From Phocaeicola_A sp045545095 (GTDB taxonomy: Bacteria > Bacteroidota > Bacteroidia > Bacteroidales > Bacteroidaceae): a stretch of 36,215 bases of DNA. Of this stretch, positions 14,442 to 21,074 are shown in pieces. Below the pieces are notes generated by a model. It had not been told where the DNA came from. It made no database searches and saw only the letters and a list, made by a program, of their open reading frames with translations. The position numbers were made by a program, and so were the translations under genes. The stretch spans positions 1 through 36,215 of the forward strand of contig JAZQAG010000006.1 in NCBI GenBank assembly GCA_045545095.1, given 5' to 3'. Within the stretch, counting starts at the first letter, position 1; each line of letters begins with the position of its first letter.

Positions 14442-16253
14442 TCATTGTTTGTCCACTACTTTGTATTTCTGTTCCGGATGATTTATCATGTCAGGTATGG
14501 TATATGCCAGTTTGCCTGCTTCACGAAGTGGAGCCACTAAGTCATGCTTCACATAATTGTCTGTACGATGAATTATTCCTGCTATTTCCGATATGCTTCG
14601 TGGTGTCATCTTGCACAAATCCACTACAATTCCGAGCAACAGTTCCTTGTCTCGCGTTCTTTTCCCTATCCGTTCAATTCTACTTTTAAGGTCGGTGGAT
14701 AAGAGCTCTAAGGTCGGTGGATTAGCATCAGAGGTCGGTGGATTAAAGCCTTTTATTCTGAGTTTCAATTCTTCTCCAACTACATAGTAAGTTTGATTAC
14801 CGTGTTTCTTAACTTCCAACAAATGACAATTAGCCATACGGCTTAAATCCTTTGATGCCCGGGATGATTTTACCCCAATCAATTGACGGTATGTAATGTT
14901 GTCTATTGCTCCTACTTCACGAACAAAGACTAATGCAAGTTTTTGCTCATCAGACAGTTCAAAATGGGTGAACATTTCAAACCATTTTACATCTTCTTCA
15001 CACAGGAAATGATGCAGTAGCAAGCGAGCGGTGAACTGATTGCGTGTATGATCTGATTCAAATGTGGGAGGTACCATATTCGCATTTTTCATCAATCGTC
15101 TCATAGCACCTATACCGCTACCTTTTGTTTCGGCAATGTTGGTTTCATGAAACACGGCGCTTATGAAAGGATTACGCAATACGGAACCAGGTTCCCCCAA
15201 TGCGTCTTCTGCTTTTAACGAAAACCCAGGATTGAGAATTTCAATACGATTGCTATATCTGATGATTTGTATGGGTTGGTTTACCCTATATGTGCGATGA
15301 ATGAATGCATTTACGATGGCTTCACGAATAACTTTCTCGGGCATTCCGGAGTTCCTTTCAGCTTGAAGTGAACCATCGGCAAGAACAAATCCTTTAGGCA
15401 GGTCATCAACAATTGCATTGTAGGCCCTCTTTACAAGAAGGATAAGCGGTCCTCTCATGTCTATCGTGTCAAATCTATTATCTGCATCAGCGACCCATGT
15501 CATTCCAGGAACTCGAATGTAATCAATACGCATTGCCGGAGACAATCTTCTTTGTGCCATTGATTTACCAAATACTAAAAGACCTGTTTGCGTAAGGCGG
15601 ATTACTCCATTGGCATCTTTTTTGCTTGCTCCTAACGCTAGCAGTAAGTCTTGGTCGTTATAATCAAGTTCCTCAGCTTGAGGATTCACTTTTTCCCTTA
15701 GCGTGCGATATCTACTTATTGCATTCTCATCCACATCATCCATTGAAGTGTCTGAGATGACCATGCTGTCATAACTCTCACTTGATGCATAAAACAATGG
15801 CATATCATCTTCTGTGCATCTTTGGTCTGTTGGTCCGATTCGCCGATAGGCTCCTCGAGGCAATCCTTCGTTCTTGAAGAAGAGAGGCTTTGAACGCATA
15901 TCCAGCTCGACGACAGTTACCACAATCACATTTTTCCCATTCAATTTCTCTATACTCACATCGGGTCGCACAGCTATATTAAACATACAGCTACATTGTG
16001 TGGCGATGTCTGATTGCAATTTGTCCGTATCTTCCACACCAATGACATTATATGTTTTAACAGCATTGTCATTAGGAATGTCCGAACACTCCACGCCAAG
16101 AATGATGTCGCCACCACCCATGCCAGGTTCATTGGAGAAGGAGCATATCGTTTCCATCAGGCTACGATCTATTTTGGATCCACTTTTAGCTTCTACTCGC
16201 TTGTCCTCATCTAAGCTGTTAAGCCTGTCAAGTATATCTTTCGCTTTGTTCAT
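14442..16253 (-). CDS. AlbA_2 (Schlafen-like) / ATP-binding regulator
   Basis: A 603-residue protein. An AlbA_2/Schlafen-type domain lies at about residues 15-150 (RVEAKSGSKIDRSLMETICSFSN, GGGDIILGVE). A RecG-like GHKL-related ATP-binding module follows at about 240-430 (MPEKVIREAIVNAFIHRTY, IEILNPG, GSGIGAMRRLM). A helical winged-helix region lies at about 440-500 (TYRQLIGVKSSRASKDLSRM). Then comes a Pro-rich linker (FNPPTSDANPPTLELLSTDL) and a C-terminal winged helix (about 550-603). Proteins of this layout are usually annotated as transcriptional regulators or RecG-like and often occur in accessory regions; the activity is not firmly established. The DUF1016 remnant starts directly at its stop. 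Confidence 0.85.
   Translation of the reverse strand: MNKAKDILDRLNSLDEDKRVEAKSGSKIDRSLMETICSFSNEPGMGGGDIILGVECSDIPNDNAVKTYNVIGVEDTDKLQSDIATQCSCMFNIAVRPDVSIEKLNGKNVIVVTVVELDMRSKPLFFKNEGLPRGAYRRIGPTDQRCTEDDMPLFYASSESYDSMVISDTSMDDVDENAISRYRTLREKVNPQAEELDYNDQDLLLALGASKKDANGVIRLTQTGLLVFGKSMAQRRLSPAMRIDYIRVPGMTWVADADNRFDTIDMRGPLILLVKRAYNAIVDDLPKGFVLADGSLQAERNSGMPEKVIREAIVNAFIHRTYRVNQPIQIIRYSNRIEILNPGFSLKAEDALGEPGSVLRNPFISAVFHETNIAETKGSGIGAMRRLMKNANMVPPTFESDHTRNQFTARLLLHHFLCEEDVKWFEMFTHFELSDEQKLALVFVREVGAIDNITYRQLIGVKSSRASKDLSRMANCHLLEVKKHGNQTYYVVGEELKLRIKGFNPPTSDANPPTLELLSTDLKSRIERIGKRTRDKELLLGIVVDLCKMTPRSISEIAGIIHRTDNYVKHDLVAPLREAGKLAYTIPDMINHPEQKYKVVDKQ
14689..14743. repeat. Three copies of a 12-bp word in the AlbA_2 gene linker
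   Basis: aggtcggtggat occurs at 14689-14700, 14711-14722 and 14732-14743 (periods of 22 and 21 bp, about two helical turns). Two copies are read as NPPT and the third in another frame as STDL, so the DNA word is conserved rather than the peptide. Confidence 0.8.
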
Positions 16254-16331
16254 ATAGCTAATTTATCTATTAAATACTTTCTCAAATGTGCCCAGGCGGT
16301 GCGATAGTCTTCTATGCGGTCGCGCTTGGTG

Positions 16332-16339
16332 CAAATTTA
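16332..16339 (-). promoter_or_regulatory. Possible -7 box of AlbA_2 gene
   Basis: TAAATTTG on the minus strand lies 79 bp upstream of the start. No clear -33 element. Confidence 0.3.
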
Positions 16340-16515
16340 ATGATAATAATCGAAAAAGAGATGAACTACTATGTCTTTTTTGCAAAATAGAATATTTTAC
16401 AGGTTTTGTACATCATTTTACACTTCGTGTCCTTATAAATTTTCCTTTACCATAAGTTTCGCGATTATTTCATACATCATATTTCTCGAATTATCAAAAC
16501 TTGCTATTCTTATGT

Positions 16516-16621
16516 AAAAATGCGCCTTGCATTTTTTCAAATGCGGCTTGCAGTTGGTGCAAATGCGCCTTGCTTTTCGAAAAATGTAAGGCGCATTTTG
16601 GAAAAAGCAAGGCGCATTTTT
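16516..16621. repeat. Five copies of a 'tgcgccttgc' element in both orientations
   Basis: aaaaatgcgccttgc (16516-16530) pairs perfectly with gcaaggcgcattttt (16607-16621). Inside lie aaatgcgcctt (16561-16571) pairing with aaggcgcattt (16588-16598), plus a variant aaatgcggcttgc near 16539. This can fold into nested hairpins and lies just downstream of the DUF4248 stop, so it may act as a terminator. Confidence 0.75.
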
Positions 16622-16638
16622 GGAAGTTGGATGCCCTC

Positions 16639-16842
16639 TCACGGCTCGCCCAGCTGTTCGTAGATGAGGGCGAGCTGGCGGGGTGTGAAGCGGAACGAGC
16701 GGTGGCGGTAGGGCATCGATGCGAACTCGGCTGTCAGGGTGGGGTTGGCCTGGATGAGGCGTTGCATCTGCTTGCGTGCCCACACGGCGGAGTAGTCGCC
16801 AAAGTAGAGGTTGGCCAGTTCGGAGAAGGTGATGGGTTTCAT
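16639..16842 (-). CDS. DUF4248 family protein
   Basis: A 67-residue protein starting MKPITFSELANLYFG and ending ALIYEQLGEP. It matches the DUF4248 pattern (a 'K.LA..YFP/G....A...L.RWI' N-terminus followed by 'Q...I...LGEP'). The frame is open 38 codons further upstream, but that part overlaps the preceding gene and has no family features. The ATG at 16840-16842 overlaps the DUF4373 stop in an ATGA arrangement, which fixes the start and implies translational coupling. It looks like a small helical DNA-binding protein (HTH-like); its function is unknown. DUF4248, DUF4373, HU-HIG, smalltalk and amidase genes commonly co-occur in Bacteroides. Confidence 0.8.
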   Translation of the reverse strand: MKPITFSELANLYFGDYSAVWARKQMQRLIQANPTLTAEFASMPYRHRSFRFTPRQLALIYEQLGEP

Positions 16843-17726
16843 ACCGGTACACCTCCTTTCTGGCGGCGTGCTTTCTGGATGACGCTGTAGATGTACTTCA
16901 CGGGTTGGCGGAAGGTGCCGGCCGGTGCATTGTTCAGGGCGTAGAGTGCCTGCCATACGGGGTCGCCAATCTCACCGAAGTTGCTCAGCTTGAGGATGGC
17001 GTTGATGTCCTTCACCTCGACATGCAGGCGCTGCAGGGCCTCTACCAGTCCGGTGTAGTTGCGGCCCTCGCCATGCGGACAGGGAGTATCGGGATTGGGG
17101 AGTATCTCTTTTTCCTCCATCAGGGGGATTTCCTCCGTCATCATCCCTTTCCCGTTTTCGGGAGAGGGAATAAAAGGGAGAGGTTTCATTTCATTTCTTT
17201 TCATTTCGTTTCTTTTCATATGTGTACTTATGGAAGGACAATGGAAGGACATGTCTGTCTGTGGGCTTGCGGCATCTGTGCTTGCAACAGGCTCTTCACC
17301 AATGGCTTGGGGCTTGTTCCGCACGTAGGCTTTCGGCTTTTCAATCAGCAGATGTTCGGGCTTTATCGTTATCTCCTGACGGCGCAACTTGTAGCAGATG
17401 TCGGCATACCGTTCCTGCAGTTCTGTGGAGGTGAGCACATGGCATTGCTCAAAGATGTGTTTGTTGAAAAGCTCTTCGTTGCAGCAGATGGTGATGATTT
17501 TCTCCACCTCCTCTTCGGTGAGGTAGAAGTATTCGGCCACATCCAGCACCAGTTCTGCATCCAGCAGTACGCCATACCCCATTGTGCGGTAGGCTTCGGT
17601 CAGGAGGTAGAAGTAAACCAATAGTCCGTTGTTCCTGCACTTGCGGCGCAGACGTTTGATACGCAGGTCGTGAAACGTATCGGTGAGGAAACAGTAGTAG
17701 TCGAGACCTTTTTTGATTCTTGGCAT
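16839..17726 (-). CDS. DUF4373 (Lin1244/Lin1753-like) domain protein
   Basis: A 295-residue protein. The N-terminal part (MPRIKKGLDYYCFLTDTFHD, GLLVYFYLLTEAYRTMGY; about residues 1-95) is the DUF4373/Lin1244-Lin1753 N-terminal domain, related to phage and plasmid replication-initiation proteins. The middle is low-complexity, with the tandem unit KRNEM repeated. The C-terminal part (about 215-295) is helical. I start it at ATG 17724-17726: an in-frame ATG 34 codons upstream (17828) would translate pure repeat sequence (QNSEPKTQNPKLSTQNS...) and is rejected. It overlaps DUF4248 by 4 bp. It probably binds DNA, but no catalytic motif is visible. Confidence 0.8.
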   Translation of the reverse strand: MPRIKKGLDYYCFLTDTFHDLRIKRLRRKCRNNGLLVYFYLLTEAYRTMGYGVLLDAELVLDVAEYFYLTEEEVEKIITICCNEELFNKHIFEQCHVLTSTELQERYADICYKLRRQEITIKPEHLLIEKPKAYVRNKPQAIGEEPVASTDAASPQTDMSFHCPSISTHMKRNEMKRNEMKPLPFIPSPENGKGMMTEEIPLMEEKEILPNPDTPCPHGEGRNYTGLVEALQRLHVEVKDINAILKLSNFGEIGDPVWQALYALNNAPAGTFRQPVKYIYSVIQKARRQKGGVPV

Positions 17727-17734
17727 GGTGATGA

Positions 17735-17847
17735 GAGTGTTGAGTGTTGAGTTCTGAGTGCTGAGTTTTGGGTTCTGAGTTTTGGGTTCTGAGTTTTGAA
17801 TACTGTTTTTTGAGCACTCAGCACTCAAAACTCAGCACTCAGCACTC
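17735..17847. repeat. Heptamer-like repeat forming an imperfect long inverted repeat
   Basis: Words such as gagtgttgagtgttgag and gagttctgagtgctgagttttg fill 17735-17800. Their reverse complements (ctcagcactc, actcagcactcagcactc) fill 17811-17847. The amidase stop codon (17825-17827) lies inside the right half. The block lies between two minus-strand genes and could fold into a long stem. Confidence 0.8.
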
Positions 17848-18577
17848 CTCCATATTCCCCTGCCGCATCAAAGCACGGACAGGCTTTGCGGGCCACATCG
17901 CGATGCCCCAGGATGCGCACCAGACCGGGGTGTTCCTTCTTCAAGCGGAGAATCAGGGTCTTCAGGGCTTCGCGTTGCTGGGTTGTGCGGGTGTCGCAGG
18001 GGCGCTTGCGGTTGTCGAGCCCGCCGATGTAGCAGATTCCTACAGCCCGCTTGTTCCACCCCAAGGCATGGGCGCCTTCGCGGTGGTAGGGACGGCCCTC
18101 TTCGATGGTCCCGTCGAGGCGGACGACGTAGTGGTACCCGATGCCGTCGAATCCGCGCTGGCGGTGCCAACGGTCGATTTCGGCTGCTCCCACATCCTGT
18201 CCGGGAAAGGTGGCCGAGCAATGGATGATGATGGTGTCCTTCGGCTCCTTCGGAGTTTTAAGGACTTTAAGGTCTTGGTCCTTTGGACCTTCGTAGAGGA
18301 TGCTGTCGGTGCGGAGTGTGGTCCAGCGGCGGAGGGTCATGTCGAACAGGGGCAGGAAGGTCTGACGCGGCACATAGTGGTAGGGGTGGCCGAAGTCGTG
18401 CCAATAGCCGATGAGGGTTCCGCGCACGGACTCATCCTGTCCGCTAATCTCTGAATGGTAGCGGATGGTGAGCACGTCGTGTTTCAGCTTGCTGATGAGT
18501 TTCTCTAACGAGGGGTTGAAGGGGTAAATCTCCTGATTCTCCACTTCGGGACGGGGGTTGGTTGGCTGTTTCATCAT
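17825..18577 (-). CDS. N-acetylmuramoyl-L-alanine amidase with extra N-terminal domain
   Basis: A 250-residue protein. Residues about 113-240 are a T7-lysozyme-type amidase_2 domain with zinc ligands His119 (IIIHCSAT), His225 (GHRDVARKACPCF) and Cys233. The catalytic partners are Tyr148 (GYHYVV) and Lys231. It would cut the amide bond between muramic acid and the peptide stem. Residues 1-95 form a separate unrecognised domain (KHDVLTIRYHSEI, GTLIGYWHDFGHPYHYVPR). The joining linker, GPKDQDLKVLKTPKEPKD, is encoded by low-complexity repeat DNA at about 18239-18292. The C-terminal GVLSAEF is also encoded by repeat. No signal peptide is visible, so export would need another route, as for phage endolysins. 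Typical family members in these clusters start directly at the amidase domain. Confidence 0.85.
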   Translation of the reverse strand: MMKQPTNPRPEVENQEIYPFNPSLEKLISKLKHDVLTIRYHSEISGQDESVRGTLIGYWHDFGHPYHYVPRQTFLPLFDMTLRRWTTLRTDSILYEGPKDQDLKVLKTPKEPKDTIIIHCSATFPGQDVGAAEIDRWHRQRGFDGIGYHYVVRLDGTIEEGRPYHREGAHALGWNKRAVGICYIGGLDNRKRPCDTRTTQQREALKTLILRLKKEHPGLVRILGHRDVARKACPCFDAAGEYGGVLSAEF

Positions 18578-18724
18578 AATGTGTTAATTTTAGCAGTTAA
18601 TGAAGTCGTTTTTTTATCTTTTTCGCACTGCAAAATTAAGGCACTGTCCTCTCTCTTAAAATACCCTCGGAAAAAACAATTCTATTTGCCGGAAATGAAA
18701 AGGGAGGCCCGAATGGAGGTCTCC

Positions 18725-19309
18725 CTATGTGTTAGTATGTTTATTTTCAGCACGTTCCAAAGATCTTTTAAATTCTTTGTAAAACTGTTCCAGATTCGAA
18801 AAGAAGTCCGTGTACCGAAATTTCTTTTTCAGATACCGGAAATAGCAGAAGTCCGGATTCCTTTCATAATCCTTGGGGTGCTTCACTGCCTCGTCCAACA
18901 TTTTGAGTTCGGTCACACGGTTGTTGAATGTCCGCACATTCTGATTCAAACCGTAGAATACCTTCTTTTGGACGAACTGATAGAAACTGGTCTGATTGAA
19001 GTTGTCGCTTATAATGAACGAATCCTTGAGAAGGTAATAGAGGAAGGTAGAGAACTGCAGCTTGTCGTACACGTTCTGGCCGAACCTCGCACAGTTGACA
19101 TACATCCCATAGAAGCACTCAGCAATCTCTTCCTCATCCAACACGGGTTTGAAGAGGTGGATTTTCTCCCTTACCCCGACCGGTATAGAGGATGCTACAA
19201 GAAACCTTTTGAGAAACTTCTTGAAATACCCCTTGAGAAAATTCTTGAGAAACTTTTTGACAGCCTCTGAAATGTCCTCTGCTAACTCGTCAAGCAAGTT
19301 AATTGCCAA
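18725..19309 (-). CDS. Hypothetical protein, start uncertain
   Basis: A 194-residue frame whose only usable start is TTG at 19307-19309. After a Lys/Phe-rich amphipathic segment (AVKKFLKNFLKGYFKKFLKRF, about residues 16-36) comes a helical, aromatic-rich body (FYGMYVNCARFGQ, FSTFLYYLLKDSF, DYERNPDFCYFRYLKKKF). I do not recognise it with confidence; a Bacteroides DUF6043-like family is a weak possibility. A good promoter (19425-19456) and an ATG at 19381-19383 lie upstream, but that ATG opens another frame which stops at 19282 and overlaps this one. This points to a frameshift or a short upstream ORF. The same frame is also open upstream of the TTG without an ATG. Confidence 0.55.
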   Translation of the reverse strand: MAINLLDELAEDISEAVKKFLKNFLKGYFKKFLKRFLVASSIPVGVREKIHLFKPVLDEEEIAECFYGMYVNCARFGQNVYDKLQFSTFLYYLLKDSFIISDNFNQTSFYQFVQKKVFYGLNQNVRTFNNRVTELKMLDEAVKHPKDYERNPDFCYFRYLKKKFRYTDFFSNLEQFYKEFKRSLERAENKHTNT

Positions 19310-19424
19310 AGGGCACTCATGCTGTTCGTCTTCTCGGACAGGGAGTCGATGCTTCGTTTTGTCGTTATAGGGTCCTTTGGCATTATAAGTTTTTAGAGGT
19401 TAACAAAATTGTCGCAAAACCGGG

Positions 19425-19456
19425 CAAATGTAAGCAAAGAATTTGTAATTTCCAAA
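19425..19456 (-). promoter_or_regulatory. Bacteroides-type promoter
   Basis: TTTG (19453-19456) and TACATTTG (19425-19432) on the minus strand, 20 bp apart, are a near-ideal consensus match. The transcript would start at about 19418, some 35 nt before the ATG at 19383. Confidence 0.6.
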
Positions 19457-19602
19457 GAAAAAACCGTTTTTTTGACAGTAAACAAAAAAAATAAAAATTA
19501 TCCGCACAATTACCCCTAAACGGTCTTTTCCCCCATGCCGTTTCTGCAAATATAGGATGACAAGAGAGCGCCAGGGGGATTCTTCCGGATAATCATAAAA
19601 AT

Positions 19603-19634
19603 CCCCTTTGCCCGTCAAACGAAGGACAAAGGGG
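19603..19634 (-). terminator. Hairpin terminator downstream of DUF1593 gene
   Basis: cccctttg (19603-19610) pairs with caaagggg (19627-19634). On the minus strand the stem is followed by attttt. It lies about 115 nt after the DUF1593 stop. Confidence 0.55.
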
Positions 19635-19750
19635 AAATTTCCTTATAGCTGCCGAAAAGGGAAAGGATGAAGAGTATAATCCATCCAATTCACCCCTCTC
19701 CTAAGACAGGGGAGGAGCCTGAAATGTTTTGTACGTCAGTTAAGTTTCTT

Positions 19751-21037
19751 TTACTTCTTCAGCACCCTCAACCGTTTCCCCCAGTCGGCCATCACGTCGT
19801 TGCGCCACTTGTAGGTGGTCAGTGCACCATGGAGCCCTTTGCGTGCATGGGCGGGGTCGGACTTGTCGGTGTACCAGTTCTTTCCCAAGGGATAATCTGC
19901 GGGAGACGATTTGCCGGGCCATTCATTGGCCACAGTGATGGTTCCCTGGTGGTTGGGGAAGCTGGGGATGTCGGAGGTGATGGTGTAGTCCAATGTGCGA
20001 GTGTAGTAGGTTGAGTGGCGCACTGAATAGACTCCATTGCCTAAATAGAAACCGCCCCACTGCTGCTTGCCGATGTCGAGGATGAAGCAGACGGAGTCAC
20101 GCGGGATGCTCTCAATGACGGGGCCTCTCATGCGGAACTCCACTACGGAATAGACGGGAATAGTGTCATTAGCCGTAGCCGGGCGGTTGAAGAGGATGTA
20201 GGGACTGCGCGACAACGGCTCGAAACTTCCTCCCCACGACTCCCGTTGCGGGTCGTTGGGGGCGCCGTCCATCATGTAGAGCAGCGATGGTGTGTCGCCC
20301 ATCTTGGGAAGCCCTTTGTAGTAGTTGATGAAGTCGTTGCCAAGGTGGCCGGCTCCTTTCAGGAAAGAGTCGTAGAAGCCTGCATTGTACATGTCCTTGT
20401 TCTTATTCTCGGCAATGAAGCCGCGGTACGAAGCGTTGCACTCGATGAACCACAGGTCGGGGAAGTTCTCCACGATGTACATATAGCTGTTCACGCTCCA
20501 CTTCTTGTTCGGGCCGCCAATCCAATAGACACGAATCTTCTCCTTGATGTCGGGCGCATCGTGAAGTGCCTGTGCCACATCATCCAGTCCGCCCCACACG
20601 AGTACCCACAGCGGACGGGTGTCTTCGCGGCGGGCACATTCCACTATCCACTCCGAGCCTTCGGTGGCTGTCATGTATCCGCAATAGGGGGCTGCCCCCT
20701 TGCGCCCCTGTTTGCAAAGGGCACGCAGTTCGTCGGGAGTAGAAAGTCCTTTGATACGTTTGGATAGTTTGCGGAAGTCCTTCTCGTAGAGGTCTATCAT
20801 GCGCAGAATCTCCTCCTTCGACCCACTTCCGTAGGAGGGAGAGGAGACCAGCCCTTCGACATCTACCTTGTCGGTGTACATCAGCAGGTGAGCCACCGAC
20901 TGGTTATCATCAGGGTCAGTGCCACCCACGTCAGTACTGATGAGCACGCGCGGTTTCTCGGGCACAGGCTGTTGGGCACAGAGGGTTCCCGAAAACCCTA
21001 AAAATAGGGCAGAGAAAAACAGTTTTCGTATCAGCAT
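19751..21037 (-). CDS. DUF1593 protein, nucleoside-hydrolase-like fold, exported
   Basis: A 428-residue protein with a signal peptide (to about residue 21, CAQ). Near the N-terminus it has RVLISTDVGGTDPDDNQS, the DxGGxDPDD metal-binding pattern (Asp36, Asp41, Asp43, Asp44) of the nucleoside-hydrolase-like DUF1593 family. The central region keeps hydrolase-like elements (LWVLVWGGLDDVAQAL, IRVYWIGGPN). The C-terminal 120 residues are beta-rich (DUF1593 C-terminal domain). Members are often annotated 'cellulose-binding' and found in glycan loci; by fold they should hydrolyse an N- or O-glycosidic bond at a calcium site. It starts 37 bp after the PL9 stop, so both are one transcript. The substrate is unknown. 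Confidence 0.85.
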   Translation of the reverse strand: MLIRKLFFSALFLGFSGTLCAQQPVPEKPRVLISTDVGGTDPDDNQSVAHLLMYTDKVDVEGLVSSPSYGSGSKEEILRMIDLYEKDFRKLSKRIKGLSTPDELRALCKQGRKGAAPYCGYMTATEGSEWIVECARREDTRPLWVLVWGGLDDVAQALHDAPDIKEKIRVYWIGGPNKKWSVNSYMYIVENFPDLWFIECNASYRGFIAENKNKDMYNAGFYDSFLKGAGHLGNDFINYYKGLPKMGDTPSLLYMMDGAPNDPQRESWGGSFEPLSRSPYILFNRPATANDTIPVYSVVEFRMRGPVIESIPRDSVCFILDIGKQQWGGFYLGNGVYSVRHSTYYTRTLDYTITSDIPSFPNHQGTITVANEWPGKSSPADYPLGKNWYTDKSDPAHARKGLHGALTTYKWRNDVMADWGKRLRVLKK

Positions 21038-21074
21038 GTTTTTTTATCTTATTGGTTACAAATATACGTAATTC

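Larger units (their letters stand above)
16254..16638. other. Gene-free stretch upstream of AlbA_2 gene
   Basis: It holds a possible -7 box for the AlbA_2 gene (16332-16339) and a cluster of inverted 'aatgcgccttgc' elements (16516-16621). The AlbA_2 frame stays open upstream of its ATG for about 27 codons without another ATG (ending RTAWAHLRKYLIDKLA), possibly the tail of a lost gene. No other gene is supported. Confidence 0.45.
19310..19750. other. Intergenic stretch with promoter, short ORF and terminator
   Basis: It contains the promoter at 19425-19456 for the gene to its left and a 33-codon minus-strand ORF beginning at ATG 19381-19383 (MPKDPITTKRSIDSL...). It also holds the hairpin at 19603-19634 that should end the DUF1593 transcript. 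Nothing else is supported. Confidence 0.5.

Noticed and set aside
16516..16621. Possible CRISPR-like array
   Set aside because: The repeats are short, in both orientations and irregularly spaced, with no unique equal-length spacers and no cas genes.
16433..16852. 139-codon minus-strand open frame overlapping DUF4248
   Set aside because: Arg/Pro/His-rich out-of-frame translation of DUF4248 and of the inverted repeats; DUF4248 is the real gene.
17727..17828. N-terminal extension of the DUF4373 protein
   Set aside because: The 34 extra residues come entirely from low-complexity repeat DNA; the family start is MPRIKKG at 17726.
12819..19383. Complete prophage
   Set aside because: An amidase and DNA-binding proteins are present, but there are no capsid, terminase, portal, tail or integrase genes.
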